Below, one piece after another: positions 1 through 11,741 of a stretch of DNA of 64,000 nt. Where the stretch lies: the NCBI GenBank assembly GCA_020137815.1, contig CM035356.1, positions 1,710,232 through 1,774,231 on the forward strand, given 5' to 3'. Under the pieces are notes generated by a model that saw only the letters and a list, made by a program, of their open reading frames with translations, was not told the origin of the DNA and did not search any database. The translations under genes and the position numbers were made by a program. The DNA is from Hormiphora californensis (taxonomy: Eukaryota; Ctenophora; Tentaculata; Cydippida; Pleurobrachiidae). The number at the start of each line of letters is the position of its first letter. Position 1 is the first letter of the stretch.

Positions 1-187
1 ATATCTTTGTTTTCTGTATATAATTAGAGAAGTCATCTCTATATCGAGTGTGTGTGTGTGTAGGTAACACCAACGTCCAACAATAAACAGTAAAATTCAT
101 CCCATTGCTACATCAATATGTACTGTTGACTGTTCCATTCTCCGTGTTTGTTTTTCGGATTATTACTACCCACAGGGTATTGGGCTG

Positions 188-280
188 TCAGAGCATTGGC
201 CTGACCCATTCTCGCTTCTCTCAAATAACTAGTTCTGCACGCGGAGCGCACGAGAACTGAGGTCAGAGCATTGGCCTGAC
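188..280. repeat. Short direct-repeat pair, part of a dispersed fold-back family
   Basis: The 18-mer TCAGAGCATTGGCCTGAC occurs at 188-205 and 263-280, around a segment with inverted words (TTCTGCACGCGGAGCGC, CGAGAACT). Its reverse complement recurs near 11187-11260, so this is a dispersed element end rather than gene sequence. Positions 1-420 hold no other feature I can support. Confidence 0.5.
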
Positions 281-420
281 AGGTATTGGGTAATACCCAG
301 CGACATTTTGAGAAGCATGTTATATTGTTATTTGTACTTTTAGTTTTCTATAGGAACTATAGCTGTCTGGTGCCCCTCTCCCCTCTCTTACATATTTGTC
401 TAGATTCGGGAGGCATTGGA

Positions 421-3400
421 ATGGTATTGGTCAGAAGAAATTGGGTAATAGTAGCTTGCTGCGCTCTCGGTGGACATGCTGTTAACTTAATTCCATTTTC
501 CTATGGAATGTTCTTGGTAAGTTTGAGTAAAAGGTTTTACTTATCTTATAAAGATATTTTGAGAGCAAGATAAGATTTGTTGAGTAAGGAGTAAGGGGTG
601 GGAGAGACTCACTTAATAACACGATACTCATAAGATAGCTCTGCTAATTTAGCATGGATGTAGCTTAATTTAAATGTCCATCACCCCCAGCCGTATGTTT
701 ACTCATATCTCCACGAGAGGAATCCGAATATACAATCCTCCCTGATGCACATTCACGCCCCTCTCTGTTTGACTGTAGCTACAGGGACTGCCTGGACTTT
801 CGGGGTTTTCCAGGTTGGTGTTTACAAAATAATGGACGTCCCCTTTTTTTAGTTTTAGTGCGTTGTTTACAGATTTCTACGATAAATCTTTCTCCCACTC
901 CCAGAAATATGTTGGACAATTACAACTTCATCTGCTGAATGGGCTAGGTCTCGTTTTCTGGATGATAATTCTTTATCTATTGGGGCACAACTTTATTGCC
1001 ATAACTCTAGTAATAGGTAACCGATTATTAATCACTGTGTCTGTAGTCATATAGCTGCAGAACGCTGCAATGTTTTTGTTCAGACTAATTCTAAACTAGA
1101 TTCAAATCTAACTACTTAGATCAAAATTGTGTCAGATTTGTAAACCCGATCAGTATCATCTCCCATTTTAGCGGCAGTCGGTTTTCATGCTGGTCAATTA
1201 CACGTATTCTTTTCACAACGTGTTACTGAAGAAGGACGGGAATATTCTGCCACAGCCAACGGAGTCTATGGGTTCTTATTTGGGTTAGCTGGTCTATGGG
1301 GCAACATAATGAGTAGCGCCTATATAAATCCTTGGGGAATAGAGCCAACTAAACATATGCTACCGAACTCCAGCCAAATAACGTTAGTAGAATTATCGCG
1401 GTAAACAGATGACCATTTTATCCGGGATCGTCGGAGGTGCAGAGGTCTCTTCCCACCTCAAATTACCGTCAAATGACCGTCTCAAATAATCACATTATTT
1501 TTCAGCACAATATTCGATGATGATAGGATATTGGCACGTGTCCAGAATAACTGGTTAATATTAGCAGCCATAATGTTTGTCCTTCTGCTACCGGGCTACT
1601 TTTGCATAGGTACCATGGGGATAGTCCGTAGGAAAAACACCAAACCCAAGTGAGGGCTATTTTGTTCTTTTGACTCATGAATCTTGTAATTTTAATTTTC
1701 TCAGCAAAAAGCAAAAAAGAAGAGCAAGCAGAGACTTCAGCTGAGAGTGAGAGAAAACCTATTCTATTTGAAAAAGATAAGGACATTGTAAAAGGTATCC
1801 CAGAAACTTTTGTGGAGGAGAAGATTGCCTCGCCTATTGGATTTACACTCTTTCTCACAACAGTAAGGATTTGGATTTTGGATGTCCCTCTCTGGCGTCG
1901 CCGACACCATCTGAGCGCACTGTCGAGAATCAAATCAGGGTCGATCTGGTGCCATGCCGCCAGACAGAGATGTCCTGAGACTAGCGGGTGGCCAAATTTG
2001 AGCCGGTTTCGGGTCGGATGACGTAAAATAATTTCTAAAATCGTTCTCTTCTACAGATAGGAATTGGTGTGAGCAGTATGTGTGCGTTTGATCTGTTCAA
2101 GGATTTTGGACTTAAGAAGATCAGAGATGATGCATTCCTTAACAATATTGGTAATCCATCTTTAAAGTGAGAGTGACCAGAAACAAAATTGGACAAGATT
2201 GTTGTCTCTACCACCGACAAAAATATTTTAAAGTTCTGTTTTTTGAAACTTCCCCTGAGTCAGGGCCTGACTATTGAAACTTAATAAATCCAGGTATTGT
2301 TATACCGATAGTTGGAGCGGTGGGACGCATAGCATGGGGAACACTTGGTGATTTCATGAGCCTTCGGACACTCTTTCTCGTTGGAAACATAATGAGCTTT
2401 TCTTTACAGGTGAGGACAATTTATACAAATTACATAATAACCCAACCGATGAAGCCACTATAATTCTGGGAATCGGTCCGACTCTTGTGAGAGAGGGTCG
2501 AGCAATACAATCACATATTAGGTTACTCAGAGTCAGATTCAATCTGAGTCTGACTCTGAATCAGAGTCTGAGTAACCTAAGATGATCTTAACTTTCCTGG
2601 CCTATGAAAAAACAACGCTCATTTATTACCCAACTTTGGTCACATTGTCCCTTGCTGATGAGACTGTTATGTGCTAAATCTGCGAGGAACAGTGTGCTGT
2701 GGTGCCTGGTGGCCGGGCCACCACAGCACACTGTTCCTCCGTGGCCCGTGGCCTATCAAGTAGGAACTACAACCAATGTAGAAGTGCTGCAGATGCATCT
2801 CGAGAAGAATATTCCCACGCCGCGCAGCAACTGCTGAAATACTGTACTTATCCTCAAAAGTTTACCCGCCGCCGCGCTCAAATGAACTTTTGACTGTGAG
2901 GTGTAACATGCGTGTACATGATGTACCCCACAGTGCTGTGTGTCCCACCATTTCACATCACACCATTTCACAATTCACATTACCAAATACCAGGTGTTGA
3001 TGCACCCGAGCCGGGGGAACAAGTATGGGTATGTGTTTATAACTGCCGTCCTGTCCATTATGCCTGGGATGATGACCCTCCTGCCGCCCTCTGTGAAACG
3101 GTTCATGGGGACACGAAACATAGCCTTGAAGTACGGGATCATTCTGACTGGCGAGGTGAGAGAGACTGCTGCACTACTGTACAAGAAACTAGTGATCTAA
3201 CACACTACAAAGACAGACCTGAACACATTATTGAGCTTTGTTCAAGACAATGACGCCGACGACAGACGTATACAACAGTACCACTTGGGCCATGCGAGTT
3301 CGGGGCGCAGTGCGAGGTACAGTCGAACCAAACCAAACCAAATACGAAACTAATATCACCTATATAGTAGGAGACACTAGCGTGGTAAAGTCGGATTTTT

Positions 3401-3792
3401 TGAAGTTGTCACCCCAAAATGACCGCGCATGTGAAATTTATCAATTTTGACGCGCACACCACACGTTAACATGTGATGTGATGCGCAAAAACATTCCGCG
3501 CACGAGAAGGGGGGTGACAACTTCAAAAAATTCGACTTTATGCACAAAAAAATGCGCGCCACATACCTAAGTCCTAAAATAACAGGTGTGTGGCGCACAT
3601 TTTTTTGCGCGTACCACGCTAGTGTCTCCTACTAATAATACATTACAGGTGTTTGGGTGTATGTACTATATTCTGGTAACGTCTGTACTACAAGTATACA
3701 TCAGTGACATGGCATTAGTGTTACTACTCGGTGTCCCTTCCCTCCTTGCTACCCTTCCAACAGCCATCTTTATCAAAAACGTTCCAAAGTGA
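421..3792 (+). CDS. Major facilitator superfamily transporter, oxalate/formate-antiporter-like
   Basis: Ten exons join with consistent phase: 421-516, 691-817, 873-1016, 1172-1400, 1506-1649, 1712-1862, 2057-2150, 2294-2409, 2994-3155, 3649-3792, giving 1407 nt and 468 aa. The product is a polytopic membrane protein. The first helix follows RRNWVIVACCALGG; exon 2 has PYVYSYL followed by a hydrophobic helix. Exon 5 ends in a helix and RRKNTKPN, opening the charged central cytoplasmic loop (KKEEQAETSAESERKP) typical between MFS helices 6 and 7. Exon 8 carries GRIAWGTLGD, the loop 8-9 version of the MFS G-R-x-x-G signature. The layout resembles OFA-type MFS proteins; the substrate is unknown. 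The donor at 818 (GTGTTT) and the acceptor at 1710-1711 are weak and were chosen for frame. The start at 421 is the first in-frame ATG of exon 1; an upstream coding exon is possible. Confidence 0.72.
1888..1967. mobile_element. 80-bp MITE with 8-bp target duplication (copy 1)
   Basis: The fold-back has ends CTCTCTGGCG and CCAGACAG. The flanking 8-mers GGATGTCC (1880-1887) and AGATGTCC (1968-1975) differ at one base, as expected for an aged 8-bp target-site duplication. The interior CATCTGAGCGCACT also occurs in the copy at 48739. It sits in an intron of the MFS gene. Confidence 0.7.
2521..2576. repeat. Imperfect 56-bp palindrome in MFS intron
   Basis: The terminal arms GGTTACTCAG and CTGAGTAACC enclose nested CAGAGTC/GACTCTG words. 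The segment could form a cruciform or hairpin; no coding is seen. Confidence 0.7.
2684..2739. repeat. Perfect 21-bp-arm inverted repeat in MFS intron
   Basis: The arms at 2684-2704 and 2719-2739 (GAGGAACAGTGTGCTG start) are exact reverse complements around a 14-nt GC-rich loop. It lies in the intron between exons 8 and 9. Confidence 0.8.
3365..3634. mobile_element. 270-bp MITE-like fold-back element in the last MFS intron
   Basis: The termini TAGTAGGAGACACTAGCGTG and its reverse complement CACGCTAGTGTCTCCTACTA bound the element. Internal inverted words include GAAGTTGTCACC and GGTGACAACTTC. It has no ORF of note and is probably a non-autonomous DNA transposon. Confidence 0.75.
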
Positions 3793-3918
3793 TATTGGGT
3801 ACAAATTGTTAAACAATCTTTTTCATAATCGTGGTAACTTGATAATTGAATATATAATTTAACTTCTGCTACTTATCCAAGTGTCATTAAAACTTAAAAA
3901 GTACCACCTTGTACAAAC

Positions 3919-4743
3919 TTAAAGTTCATTTTTAGCGTTCTTTATCTCGAGAAGTTCCACCTCAAAAACGAGTGTTGCTCCACCTGTAAAAAAGGGAAAT
4001 GAATAAACACCTTGTAAATAATACAAATACAAGCATATAAGCAAGGATAGAGAAAATCTTTTTTGGGTGGCTAGTTCAGATTATACAGCATCATGATTAT
4101 GTGAGGAACTTACCAGGAATTGCACCTCCAGCACCCCTGTCACCAGTAACCCAAATGAGGTGGAATTGTTAGTTTCCTTTTGTCACCAGGACACATGCTG
4201 AAAAATACAGGATTTAATATTTCATTAAACCAGCAAATCGAAATAACACTGATTTGTAAGGTGAACTCCCCCGACCCCCAATGGTTTTACTTACTTCATA
4301 AGACCCTGGTCCCAGCCTTTAATAACTTGTCCTGCACCAAGAGTAAACTCAAATGGAGTCCCTCTGTCCAAAGAACTATCAAACTTAGCTCCAGTATCTT
4401 TTAGTGTCCCCTGAAAAATATCAATAATTTATATTTATTGAGGGTATAGTGAATAGTATAGTGAATAGTGGGCGGATCTGAAATTGACCAGATGTCAACT
4501 ACATAGAACAATAGGGGATTCTCCGGTGCTTTAAATATACCGGGTACCAGTTAGTCAGGGTTGTTCAAATACAGTGTAATTAGTCAGTTAGTTACTTACC
4601 GTATAGTGCATGGCTAGTTTGTCACCCTTCTTAGTTTTCCTGGTACATTCGGTCCTCTTTTTGACACCAATACGGAGTTGTTCCTGTTCTGCTGCTACCG
4701 CAACAATCACAACCAAAACCACAAGGGTGACACACCGAAACAT
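3919..4743 (-). CDS. FKBP2: FKBP2-type ER peptidyl-prolyl cis-trans isomerase (apparent 1-nt frameshift)
   Basis: Four exons on the minus strand: 4743-4600, 4410-4295, 4197-4114, 3983-3919. The product catalyses proline cis-trans isomerisation in the ER lumen. Seen: an N-terminal signal peptide ([18 protein letters not shown]), then [17 protein letters not shown], the catalytic-pocket stretch [19 protein letters not shown] and [11 protein letters not shown], and a C-terminal KNEL resembling a KDEL-type retention signal. Exons sum to 409 nt, one more than a multiple of three. In exon 3, where the family has Gly-Tyr-Gly-Asp, the sequence reads GGTTACTGGTGAC, with one extra T creating a TGA stop. 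Without it the gene would be 135 aa, close to the usual FKBP2 size. An assembly error is the simplest explanation; a recent null allele is the alternative. Confidence 0.88.
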
Positions 4744-5041
4744 GGCTAGTAATATTAAGGGTGTTACAGATAGGTAGTGCAAACTGGGATAACACGTCAG
4801 GGTCTGTCGAATTAAATAGCGCAGAGACAACTTATAAAGAAATTTACAAACTGGGATGAGAATACATAGTCGGATTAAAATTCCCTCAGATAAACAATAA
4901 CTTTTGAATGAATGCACTAACAAGCGGTAAAGGTGGCCATTCAATAACCTTCCACACACGAAATTTGGCCGAGAATTATTACAAGAAAGTCGTTTTATTC
5001 TCCCTACTATAATACAGAATTCTAGAAAGGTACTAAATAAT

Positions 5042-6440
5042 TCACGGTTTCCTGGCGGGATCATACTGATCAAACAAATCAGAGTATGAGGGAGGCTGGT
5101 GAACACCACTGCTGCTCTCTCCACTTTCTAAAGCGTTAGGATTGTGAAGACCCTCTTTCCTTGGTGGAGATTGCTCCGATACCACGGCACTGCTTGGAAC
5201 GGGCACTAACGGGTTCGGTAGGACGTGATGGGGTGATAACTCCTGTCGTGGGGCCGGGGGAGGCTTGAGACGGTCCAATTCTTGACGACTATTAGGATAT
5301 ATGGCAATCATCCAGGACGCCATCTCATCCTGAAATGATGATTAAAATGAAAGTTTTTGTGAAAGTGTAGGACTGCTATATGACTAACAAGTGCCTTGTT
5401 ATGATCTAACCCTCCTTTTCATATAATGTAAAAGAGTGGGGACTGGGGGTCTGGGGGGGGGGGGGGGGGTGTAAGGTTTTCCCGTGTGGGGAATGGGAAC
5501 AGGGTCGAGCAAGGCAACAAATGCCCACATAACTACATACGCACCCATGATTTAGCACGGAGATACCAGGTAGTGCCATTGCGACAAATCACATCAAACA
5601 CATAGGGGCCAGCAGCTCCTTTGAAGGATTGGTTTACAAAACATCTCACCACCTCACCTCGCACTATCGAACCACTAGGGTTAGGTGCCTGCGGGGTAAA
5701 TCAGAGTTAGCTATCATCGGGTACAAGTTCATGATTTACCAATATATGTGATGAATCGGACTTTTTTGAATTATCGATTTACCGGGAGGATTAACTTTCC
5801 CGATATATTAAATTAACAGTATTTCACCCCGATATACATGTATGTATTGCTTTTCTTACATCTCGGGCCTCGAAGTTGTGTAGGTAGCTCCGATCCATTT
5901 TGATATACCGTGTTCCCCAGCCAAGAAGAAAGTTCTTGTACTTGTCCAAATACCCATCTTTCTGAAATAACAATATTATTTTTTTTTTTGAATTTTTCAA
6001 AACCTTTTTTAATAAAAAAAATATCGGCCTTAAAATAAAATATATAATAAATTATACAGTAGAAATCAATGGAATCAATAAATTATTGTGGAATTAGTCC
6101 ATACGATATAAATATTCATCAGCGTCACTTGCAGCCGCCTTGCCCCTGCCCCGATATCCCCTAATCGACACAGTTATTGAGCGAACCATCGCAAATGATA
6201 AGCGCAGTCTAAGATACCGAATACAGTCCTGGCGCTCATATCCAGTTTTGGAAGATTATTCAACAATATATTGACCCATTTGCTGTAATGTTGCAAATGG
6301 GTCAATTAGTTTGATTGTTTATCTAGCTCTCTCCCTTTCTCTCTCCCACTGTTCTGGTTATTCGTTACATATTTACACACACACAAACATGTCACACTTA
6401 CCGCCTGACATGCAAATCCTTTACTGTTTGTGTTGTTCAT
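5042..6440 (-). CDS. Pleckstrin-homology domain protein (190 aa)
   Basis: Four phase-0 exons on the minus strand: 6440-6402, 5961-5860, 5688-5545, 5329-5042 (573 nt). Residues about 14-115 read as one PH domain. Strand 1 is KDGYLDKYKNFLLGWGTRYI, followed by YLHNFEARD, then YVFDVICRNGTTWYLRAKS and the C-terminal helix with the conserved Trp (WDEMASWMIAI). The remaining 75 residues are proline/serine-rich and disordered (PPPAPRQELSPH; PPSYSDLFDQYDP near the end, a PPxY-like motif). Size and N-terminal PH domain recall evectin/PLEKHB proteins, but the hydrophobic C-terminus of that family is absent, so I leave the symbol blank. It probably binds phosphoinositides. It lies tail-to-tail with no other gene; FKBP2 ends 0.3 kb downstream on the same strand. 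Confidence 0.75.
5453..5469. repeat. 17-nt G homopolymer
   Basis: An uninterrupted run of G (C on the coding strand) lies in an intron of the PH-domain gene. It is a likely site of sequencing length error. Confidence 0.9.
6021..6225. repeat. Dispersed repeat R, intact reference copy
   Basis: This segment reappears in inverted orientation at 53905-54094 and continues at 58733-58757. Shared words include GATATCCCCTAATCGACACA, ATATCGGCCTTAAAATAAAA and AATTAGTCCATACGATATAA. The copy here is continuous and serves as the empty-site reference for the 4.6-kb insertion at 54095-58732. It lies in intron 1 of the PH-domain gene. Confidence 0.75.
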
Positions 6441-6990
6441 ACCGTGACGTAGTGTTCACATATCTAAGAATAAGAGGGGTGTAAGATTTAAGAGGCGAGT
6501 AAGATAACGACATGCCTAACCTAATGTTTGCGAATTTATTTCGACTAAAGTCAAAGTATCGATTTATTTTTTCTATCAAAATAAGGATCATTGAAAAGAA
6601 ATCGGGGATATCCTATTCGTGGGAGTTTGCATCCCTTGACTAATAAATAAACCAACACAGATCAAAAAAAGCACAGCATTATTTGAAAAACTGATACATA
6701 ATTGAATAGCTTGTGAAAAAATCTCTCCAACCCTCCAACCATAACATCCTAGTGGCGACAATATCAGACTAGATGCACGTTCCTTGAAAAAATTCCTGAT
6801 TTTCCCAGTCATTTCTCACCGCCCCTTTCTCACACAGTTTTTTATATATAACTCTCACACAAATAGAAAATCAAGTTTGTTCTCTAATAGTTCATCTCAT
6901 AAAAATCAATTTACAGACACAGAAATTTTCCACACAAGAAGCCTACAGACCAATCCTCACTCTCATTTAGTAATCGACACACCTGATCTG

Positions 6991-9507
6991 TCACTTGTTC
7001 CTGGATCTGAAAAGACCATTAAACAGGCCACTACTGGTAGTCTCCTGACAGGGAACAGGATGTAGAACAAGCTTACTGTCTCGAATCTGACACGCTAGCT
7101 GGAGCAACTGGTAGATATCGGTCTCTATCGGATATCGCTGCAAAACCTAAGAAATCGTTATAAAAGCATTGAAGGTTGACAAGATACCTTATCTTATTTC
7201 GATTTTTCTAGGGGGGTGTTAGGCGACTCAAGACTATCTTACCTTCATATTGTCAATGAAATCTCCATTTATCAGACGAGTTCTTTGAGCCACTAGCATA
7301 GCACAACAAAAGTGAAGTAAAAACTGAAACCTGAGGATAATATCAATTGATATTCGGGGTCTGGAATGAATATGATTTTAATTTTCAATTGAACTTTACC
7401 TAGTTTGGTCAGCAAAAAATGAATCCCACAGTCTTTGTATCTCCGGGTATAAAAAGTCTTGAGAAAGGAGTAGGGTGATCCAACGGAATGAAAAAAACTG
7501 AAATGATATGTGTAATATGTTGTGTACAGCAACCTGGTCCGGATATGCAAACCCGTTGTTTGAGCTGTCACTGAACAGTGAACACACACGCGGTGCTGAT
7601 ATCAGTTTTAATGACGTTTCAGCCACGGTCCTTTCGGTAGAGATTTCATGACCGGGCGAAAACGCAAAAAGGGGGTCGAGCTAGGCAACGCTAACCCATG
7701 GCAACAACAACATACCTGTGGCTTAATACTCCGTTTATCTAAGGCTTCGTATAGCTGTGGATCACACTGTCGTAGTAAACACATCAACTGATCCATATTG
7801 TGGGATATACCACATTGGGAGAAATCAAGTATTTTAATGAAGTTGTCTTTAATCTCCGACATAAGACCTGAGAGAATGTTAACGTTACAATAATAACTTT
7901 TTCTAATGCAGCAAAACCACTTAACTGTCAAATATCCAACTGTACATTCGTATGTCGTAATGTACAGTGAACATTATTAACGAAAGCACGACAGTTTTAT
8001 AGCGAATCCGGGACTAGTCACCCTTTGAAATAGTGTATTTTTGTGTGTGATTATACAATATGTGTTACCTGTAAAACAGAAGAAGGCATCAGCCTCTGCA
8101 AACTCCTCGTTATCCCTATTATCTGTTACAAAGGTGTAATAGATGGGGCCCAGTATCTCATTCATTCCTTGGACATAGGATATTCCAGGGTTGAGGCGGG
8201 CAAAGATAAACAGGATCCGTTCACAAACCTCCCAGTGTGCCTCCTGAGAGAAGGTCTGGGTTATTATCTTGCTATGTAAAGCGAAAAGGGACACAAAATA
8301 ACCAGTACGATCACTCGATATTACTAAACAACTCTCCTGCCCCCTTCCTCTCCCCCATTTAGCTATCTCGCTTGGAGTATATAATTCAATATATAAACTC
8401 TGTCTCCCATCCTCCATCTTGTTTTGAAACAACTTTACCTGCCCCTCGGGTAAGATCTGATAAGCATCATCATCATTATATTTTTTCTTCGGCTTCTTCA
8501 ACTCTGATCTGCCACTCTTAGAGCTCGTCACACTCATGGACTGCAGGTTCGCCTGCTCAACCCTCGTTCGTAGGCTCTGGCTACAGAACGTCGCAGGAAA
8601 CTTAGTTGGTTGTTGAAAGAAGCTTAAATCCGGACAAAGCCTCCGCACATCCTTATCGATTTGTGAGAGAACCTCATTTTCTTTGAAGAATCCTGTCCAT
8701 ATGGATGTAGGTGAAGAAGATAGTGGGTGATCATGACCATCGCCTGCGTTGTTGGGATCCACTATCATTGTCTTGATGAACTGTGTGTATGCATTCCGTT
8801 GTTTGTGCAAAACATCGTCCCAGTCGGTTTTCTCATAAGGTAAATAGTTCAGCAGAACCTTCCAGCACGTACTACGGATTCCACATCCGTCGGGAATACC
8901 TGGAAGGTTAACAAATTCGAGAGTCTAACAATAGACAGTGAATATTGTGAGCTGAATCAATAAGTTGACCAATCGGCTGTTTTTGAGTCGCATAGTTTTG
9001 ATACAATGAAATAGTGTTTATTTAGGACTGTAGACGACTCGGAGATTTATTTCAGGAAAGATAATACGGGACAGTTTCGACGTTTAACGTCATCATCAGC
9101 TCAAATTAATTTGTTTAAAGTAGTGTTGAAAAGTTTGAAACTCAGTTTCAATGATGATGATGACGTTAAACATCGAAACCGTCCCGTATTATCTTTCCTG
9201 AAATAAATCTCCGAGTCGTCTACAGTCCTAAATAAACACTATTTCATTGTAATATTGTGAGCCCCTCTAACATTTCTGATATAGTATGAGCAATTTGACA
9301 CAAAAGTAATAGAAATGCTGATGCAACCAGGCCGTGTTACAATCAAATTGTAACACGGCCAGCCGTTGTTTATTGATATAAGTCTGATAAGACAAATTTG
9401 TATGTATTATTGTGGAGATTACCTTGAAAACAAGCATTTTCGAACTCATCTCTGTTTATTATATCCTGGGAAAGCAGATCAAGTAGGTGCTCCTTTTTAG
9501 TAGACAT
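6991..9507 (-). CDS. TBC1D13: TBC1 domain family member 13 (Rab GTPase-activating protein)
   Basis: Seven exons on the minus strand: 9507-9423, 8899-8439, 8243-8069, 7867-7716, 7497-7400, 7330-7243, 7146-6991. They total 1215 nt and 404 aa, close to the roughly 400 aa of vertebrate TBC1D13. The family accelerates GTP hydrolysis on Rab proteins (Rab35 for the mammalian protein). The TBC domain spans about residues 30-375. It contains the arginine-finger motif I-x-x-D-x-x-R (QIDKDVRRLCPD) and the glutamine-finger motif YVQGMNEI. Also present are EAHWEVCERILF, DNFIKILDFSQCGI and FRWITLLLSQDF, all family hallmarks. A basic linker (LKKPKKKYNDDD) precedes EAHWEV. The start MSTKKEHLLDLLSQD is the only ATG in exon 1 in frame. 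Intron 1 holds a fold-back transposon. Confidence 0.93.
9004..9249. mobile_element. 246-bp fold-back element flanked by TA
   Basis: Near-perfect terminal inverted repeats of about 100 bp (CAATGAAATAGTGTTTATTT at the left; reverse complement at the right) surround a short AT-rich loop. TA directly flanks both ends, the target duplication of Tc1/mariner-type elements. It is inside TBC1D13 intron 1. Confidence 0.78.
9330..9360. repeat. Short perfect hairpin
   Basis: The arms GGCCGTGTTACAAT and ATTGTAACACGGCC flank a 3-nt loop, in TBC1D13 intron 1. Confidence 0.8.
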
Positions 9508-9559
9508 TTCATTTCTTTTGTAGACTGTAGATTTTCACATCTCATATAATACTAAAGTA

Positions 9560-10187
9560 GTTGGCATTTATTATTAAGGGGGGATGTCATCCGCCAAGTG
9601 TCTGACATCCATGATGGTTAGGATGGGTTGGTCCCGAAGGGCAAACGTTAGAATATAGGCTAGATTATCTAGCACCCACTGCTTTTTAGGGTTATGGCTA
9701 AAGTAGGGATAAGGTTAGGGCGGAGTTTGGGTCAAAGTTAGGGCTCGGGATTTCGGAAATCGATTTCCTATCAGACAAACTTTTATTTAGCCAAAACGGC
9801 TGAATCGTTTGGTGGTTAGAGATGTTTACAAGTTTATAAATAAAGTTACGGCGATACACAACAGATCTTCCCTTTATGGGTCCACCTAAATAAAAATGAT
9901 GCAGGATGCTAGATTTAACGGCACACTTAAACACCCAAATCGTAACGGCGGTCGGCGCCATGTGCCATGTGGCATACTGATTTTTGAAGGACGCCGTTAC
10001 GATCCGGGCGTTTAAAGGCCTGTTTACAGGTGCATGCTGCCAAAAGAGTACCCTGCTTTAAAATGACCACCTAACCACTCAACTGTTTTGGCTAATTCAA
10101 ATTTGGAAATTTGGAATTCAAATTTTATCTGACAGGAAAGCCCTAACCCTAAAGAAACGTGAGTGCTGACACTCAAAACAGTCAGTT
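9560..10187. repeat. Intergenic region with dispersed repeat B (inverted)
   Basis: There is no gene between the TBC1D13 start and repeat A. The stretch holds repeat-B ends: CGTTACGATCCGGGCGTTTA near 10000, TTTACAGGTGCATGCTGCC near 10023, and CCACTCAACTGTTTTGGC near 10074. The reverse complements of these recur near 11105-11180 and 59090-59180. Degenerate TTAGGG-like words (GGTTAGGGCGG) accompany it; they are too irregular to be telomeric. Confidence 0.5.
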
Positions 10188-10770
10188 GGCATACGTTGCA
10201 GGCCCCTTATAATATAATATAAGGGGCCTGGAGGGAATACCGCGCTGGGGGGGAATACATAAACAATCATATCTCCGGTTCCAGATAAGGTACAGAAATC
10301 GTTTTGGTAGCGTTGGAAAGAGGAAGATAACAGCTTTAAAATGCAACCGGTTTCAGGTCTCTATCTTATCAGGAACAGGAGATATGAACCAAACTCCGCA
10401 AAATCGAGTGCGGTAAAATAAAAAATTCGAGATTTTAATTCAAATTTGAAACAAAGTGTCCCTGCAGGGATCTGTGACGTCACTTTTTGAAAACAACCCA
10501 TCTTTGAACGGTTATTGCTCAGCCTCCTGAAGTCCAATTTACTTCTTTTAAAAACAGCAAGGTAGATAATTGTCAGATCTAACAGCTAGTGAAAGAATCA
10601 AGTTAAACGGACTTCAGGGGCCAAAGTTATAAGCACCGCCGTTTTTTCGCTCGCAAAGTTATCTTCGACCCAGCCGGGCCCGTCCTGAGCTCAGGCCAAA
10701 CGCGCGCGCGGCATTCCCTTCAGTCCCCTCGTTGCGGGGGTGCGCGCATGAGGGGGCTGCAGCGCATTCC
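10188..10770. repeat. Dispersed repeat A, copy 1
   Basis: About 580 bp matches 50491-51063 in inverted orientation with high identity. It starts GGCATACGTTGCAGGCCCCT, followed by a 10-bp-arm palindrome (AGGCCCCTTATAATATAATA), and ends near GCTGCAGCGCATTCC. No ORF or terminal repeat was found; the class of element is unknown. Confidence 0.8.
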
Positions 10771-11094
10771 AAAACAGTCAGATTTTAACGTTTCCGGTTT
10801 TTGAGCGCTTTTTGGCAAATTTGGACATTCATCCACTACAAAAATTGTGGATCCAGAGCTGCAAAAAATGTAACGCGCTTAATATAATAATAATAAGCTC
10901 TGCCGCGGTTTTTTCCGAAGCGCGCGCCGCAAAAAAGTCGAAAATTAAAATATTAAATTTTCGACATTTTTTTAATTTCTCGTTTTCACTTTTCACTCGG
11001 GGTTTCAAATCCGCGTGCCTGGAGTGTCAGAACTTTTTAAGGGTTAGGGTTAAAGTAGAGTAAGGCTTAGGGCTGGGGTTAGAGCTTATTAGAT

Positions 11095-11282
11095 AAACTT
11101 TGGATTGGCCAAAATGGTTGAGTGGTTTGGCAGTTAGAGCCGTTTTAGTGCAGGGTACTTTTTTGGCAGCACGCACCTTCTGCCAGGCCAATGCTCTGAC
11201 CACAATTCTCGAGCGCTCCGAGAATATGGTCAGGTCAATGCCAATGCTCTGACAGCGCACCTGTGAACAGGCCTTCAAACAA
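11095..11282. repeat. Dispersed repeat B, direct copy
   Basis: Contains GCCAAAATGGTTGAGTGG, then GTGCAGGGTACTTTTTTGG and GCAGCACGCACCT, closely matching 59090-59160. A nested segment (about 11187-11263) repeats the reverse complement of TCAGAGCATTGGCC seen at 188-280. Confidence 0.6.
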
Positions 11283-11510
11283 GGAGCGCTTGGAACATGC
11301 ACGGGCCTAAAGTCGCACGCTACCCGAAATTTGGGTTACTCCTTTGCGTTGCATCGAATCAAAAAATGACCCTCAAATTTTCGAAAGATCTTGTCAAGAT
11401 CTACAAAAAACTTGAGGGTCATTTTTTGATTCGATGCAAAGCAAAGGAGTGACAGTAGCCTAAATCTCGGGTGGTGCATGACTTTTCCACGTGCATGTTC
11501 TAAGCGCTCC
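11283..11510. mobile_element. 228-bp fold-back element
   Basis: The termini GGAGCGCTTGGAACATGCAC and the reverse complement at 11490-11510 bound the element. Inner arms (GCATCGAATCAAAAAATGAC) face their complement around an AGATCTTGTCAAGATCT core. It lies about 230 bp upstream of RPL22. Confidence 0.75.
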
Positions 11511-11741
11511 TACTATATCGTACCGGCGCCCTTCTAGTTTCCTCTTCAGAGATTTTTCCCAAACATTTTATCGCTGAAACGAAAGAGGCCTAAAGGGTGT
11601 GTTGGTTTTGGCAAGTGTTAAAATCTGGGTGTCTCATTGTTTTTAACAAGTTTTAATAAGTTAAGCCAATCTTCATCTAAGAAATTAACGCTTCACTATC
11701 GTTCCACTAATAACTGAACGTTCCAATTTAGGTGCAATACC

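Noticed and set aside
9697-11090. Telomeric or subtelomeric repeats
   Set aside because: TTAGGG-like words are irregular and always occur with dispersed repeat B, not as a tandem array.
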